Source: Deltaproteobacteria bacterium (GTDB taxonomy: Bacteria > Desulfobacterota > Desulfobacteria > Desulfobacterales > Desulfosalsimonadaceae). From it: a stretch of 64,000 bases of DNA. A program made the position numbers and the translations under genes. Below the pieces are notes generated by a model, which was not told the DNA's origin, did no database searches, and worked only from the letters and a program-made list of their open reading frames with translations. The stretch spans positions 1 through 64,000 of the forward strand of contig JAADHK010000045.1 of NCBI GenBank assembly GCA_013151835.1, written 5' to 3'. Shown piece after piece: positions 63,744 through 64,000 of the stretch (the stretch's first letter is position 1; each line of letters begins with the position of its first letter).

Positions 63744-64000
63744 ATACTTAGCCATTTTATCCAGCGCACTCTTCGCCTCACTCCCGCTTTCATAAATATG
63801 GGGCGCAACATTTCTTTTGGCAAGCGCATCGCCTAGTTTCATGCGCAAAAATGCGCTCGTTGTGTAACGAGTAACGCCGCTATAACAATCATTGACCAAT
63901 TTTTTCACCATGTTCGTATATGGATCGACCAGATCCGGATTAATGGCAAAGCTGTCGTAATTAACAATCGCGAATACCTTTTTGCCCAAAGGCCCGGTCA
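63741..64000 (-). CDS. acyl-CoA transferase (propionate/acetate CoA-transferase type), C-terminal end
   Basis: Only the last 85 residues are in the window; the frame is open to the edge. The tail is characteristic: GKKVFAIVNYDSFAINPDLV, then VTRYTTSAFLRMKLGDALAK and RNVAPHIYESGSEA. This matches the end of bacterial family I CoA-transferases of the YdiF/Pct type (acetate, propionate or acetoacetate CoA-transferase). The catalytic Glu lies outside the window. A propionate-activating role would supply propionyl-CoA to the methylmalonyl-CoA block, but the specificity cannot be judged from this piece. The stop codon is the first triplet of repeat family A. Confidence 0.85.
   Translation of the reverse strand, partial: TGPLGKKVFAIVNYDSFAINPDLVDPYTNMVKKLVNDCYSGVTRYTTSAFLRMKLGDALAKRNVAPHIYESGSEAKSALDKMAKY

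Overview
The window reads as a contiguous chromosomal segment of an anaerobic deltaproteobacterium (Desulfobacterota), most like the Desulfobacteraceae/Desulfosarcinaceae group of complete-oxidising sulfate reducers. The support is a propionate/methylmalonyl-CoA block joined to succinyl-CoA synthetase and a fumarate reductase/succinate dehydrogenase of the cytochrome b (type B) kind, a tungsten aldehyde:ferredoxin oxidoreductase, citramalate-type isoleucine synthesis, PHA storage genes and an F-type ATP synthase a/c block with a Na+-type c-subunit signature. No sulfate-reduction gene and no rRNA or tRNA is visible, so the taxonomic placement is inference.

Layout. 1-2.1 kb: decayed toxin/defence genes: a YhcG-like nuclease with two in-frame stops, a deleted nucleotidyltransferase with its overlapping small partner ORF, and an intact hicB behind a hicA stump. 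2.1-10.9 kb: a minus-strand branched-chain amino acid operon, ilvD-ilvB-ilvN-ilvC-cimA-leuA, preceded by a promoter, a 28-codon Ile/Leu/Val-rich leader peptide and an intrinsic terminator, which is the layout of a classic attenuator. 11-19.6 kb: a sulfotransferase, an alpha/beta hydrolase, RNA methyltransferases rlmD and trmO, a tandem Usp, an Fe-S protein with an HD protein, and an acyl-CoA synthetase. 19.9-23.8 kb: a sigma-54 activator with a Cys-rich PAS domain, an AOR-family enzyme and a ferredoxin. 23.9-29.3 kb: a DEAD-box helicase, Hpt and PATAN-response-regulator proteins, a small membrane protein and a GAF-fused GspE/PilB ATPase.

29.5-42.6 kb: the metabolic core on the plus strand: mce, methylmalonyl-CoA mutase, meaB, carboxyltransferase, a small unknown protein, a biotinylated pyruvate carboxyltransferase, sucCD and sdhCAB. 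Together they convert propionyl-CoA and methylmalonyl-CoA to fumarate (or the reverse). With no biotin carboxylase present, the carboxyl group is best explained as passing directly between methylmalonyl-CoA and pyruvate/oxaloacetate (transcarboxylase). 43-52.9 kb: an S1-domain protein, a radical SAM protein, an AMMECR1 protein, a large PilZ-like/HEAT protein, a permease-Usp fusion, a phosphoesterase and a GAF protein. 53-58.5 kb: operons queE-queC-glycosyltransferase-HAD and atpZ-atpI-atpB-atpE. 58.7 kb to the end: a secreted EF-hand protein, then a PHA block (PhaE-like, PHA depolymerase, PhaR regulator, phasin) and the end of a CoA-transferase running off the window.

Three families of short palindromic repeats occur in two copies each. 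One recurring end sequence, TGACG(A/G)CTCCGTAA, coincides exactly with the TGA stop codon of four different genes. A shared TTTTTGTGCA(N)TGCA element sits just upstream of the promoters of both the PHA depolymerase and the phasin, with a half-site before phaR, and is proposed as the PhaR operator.
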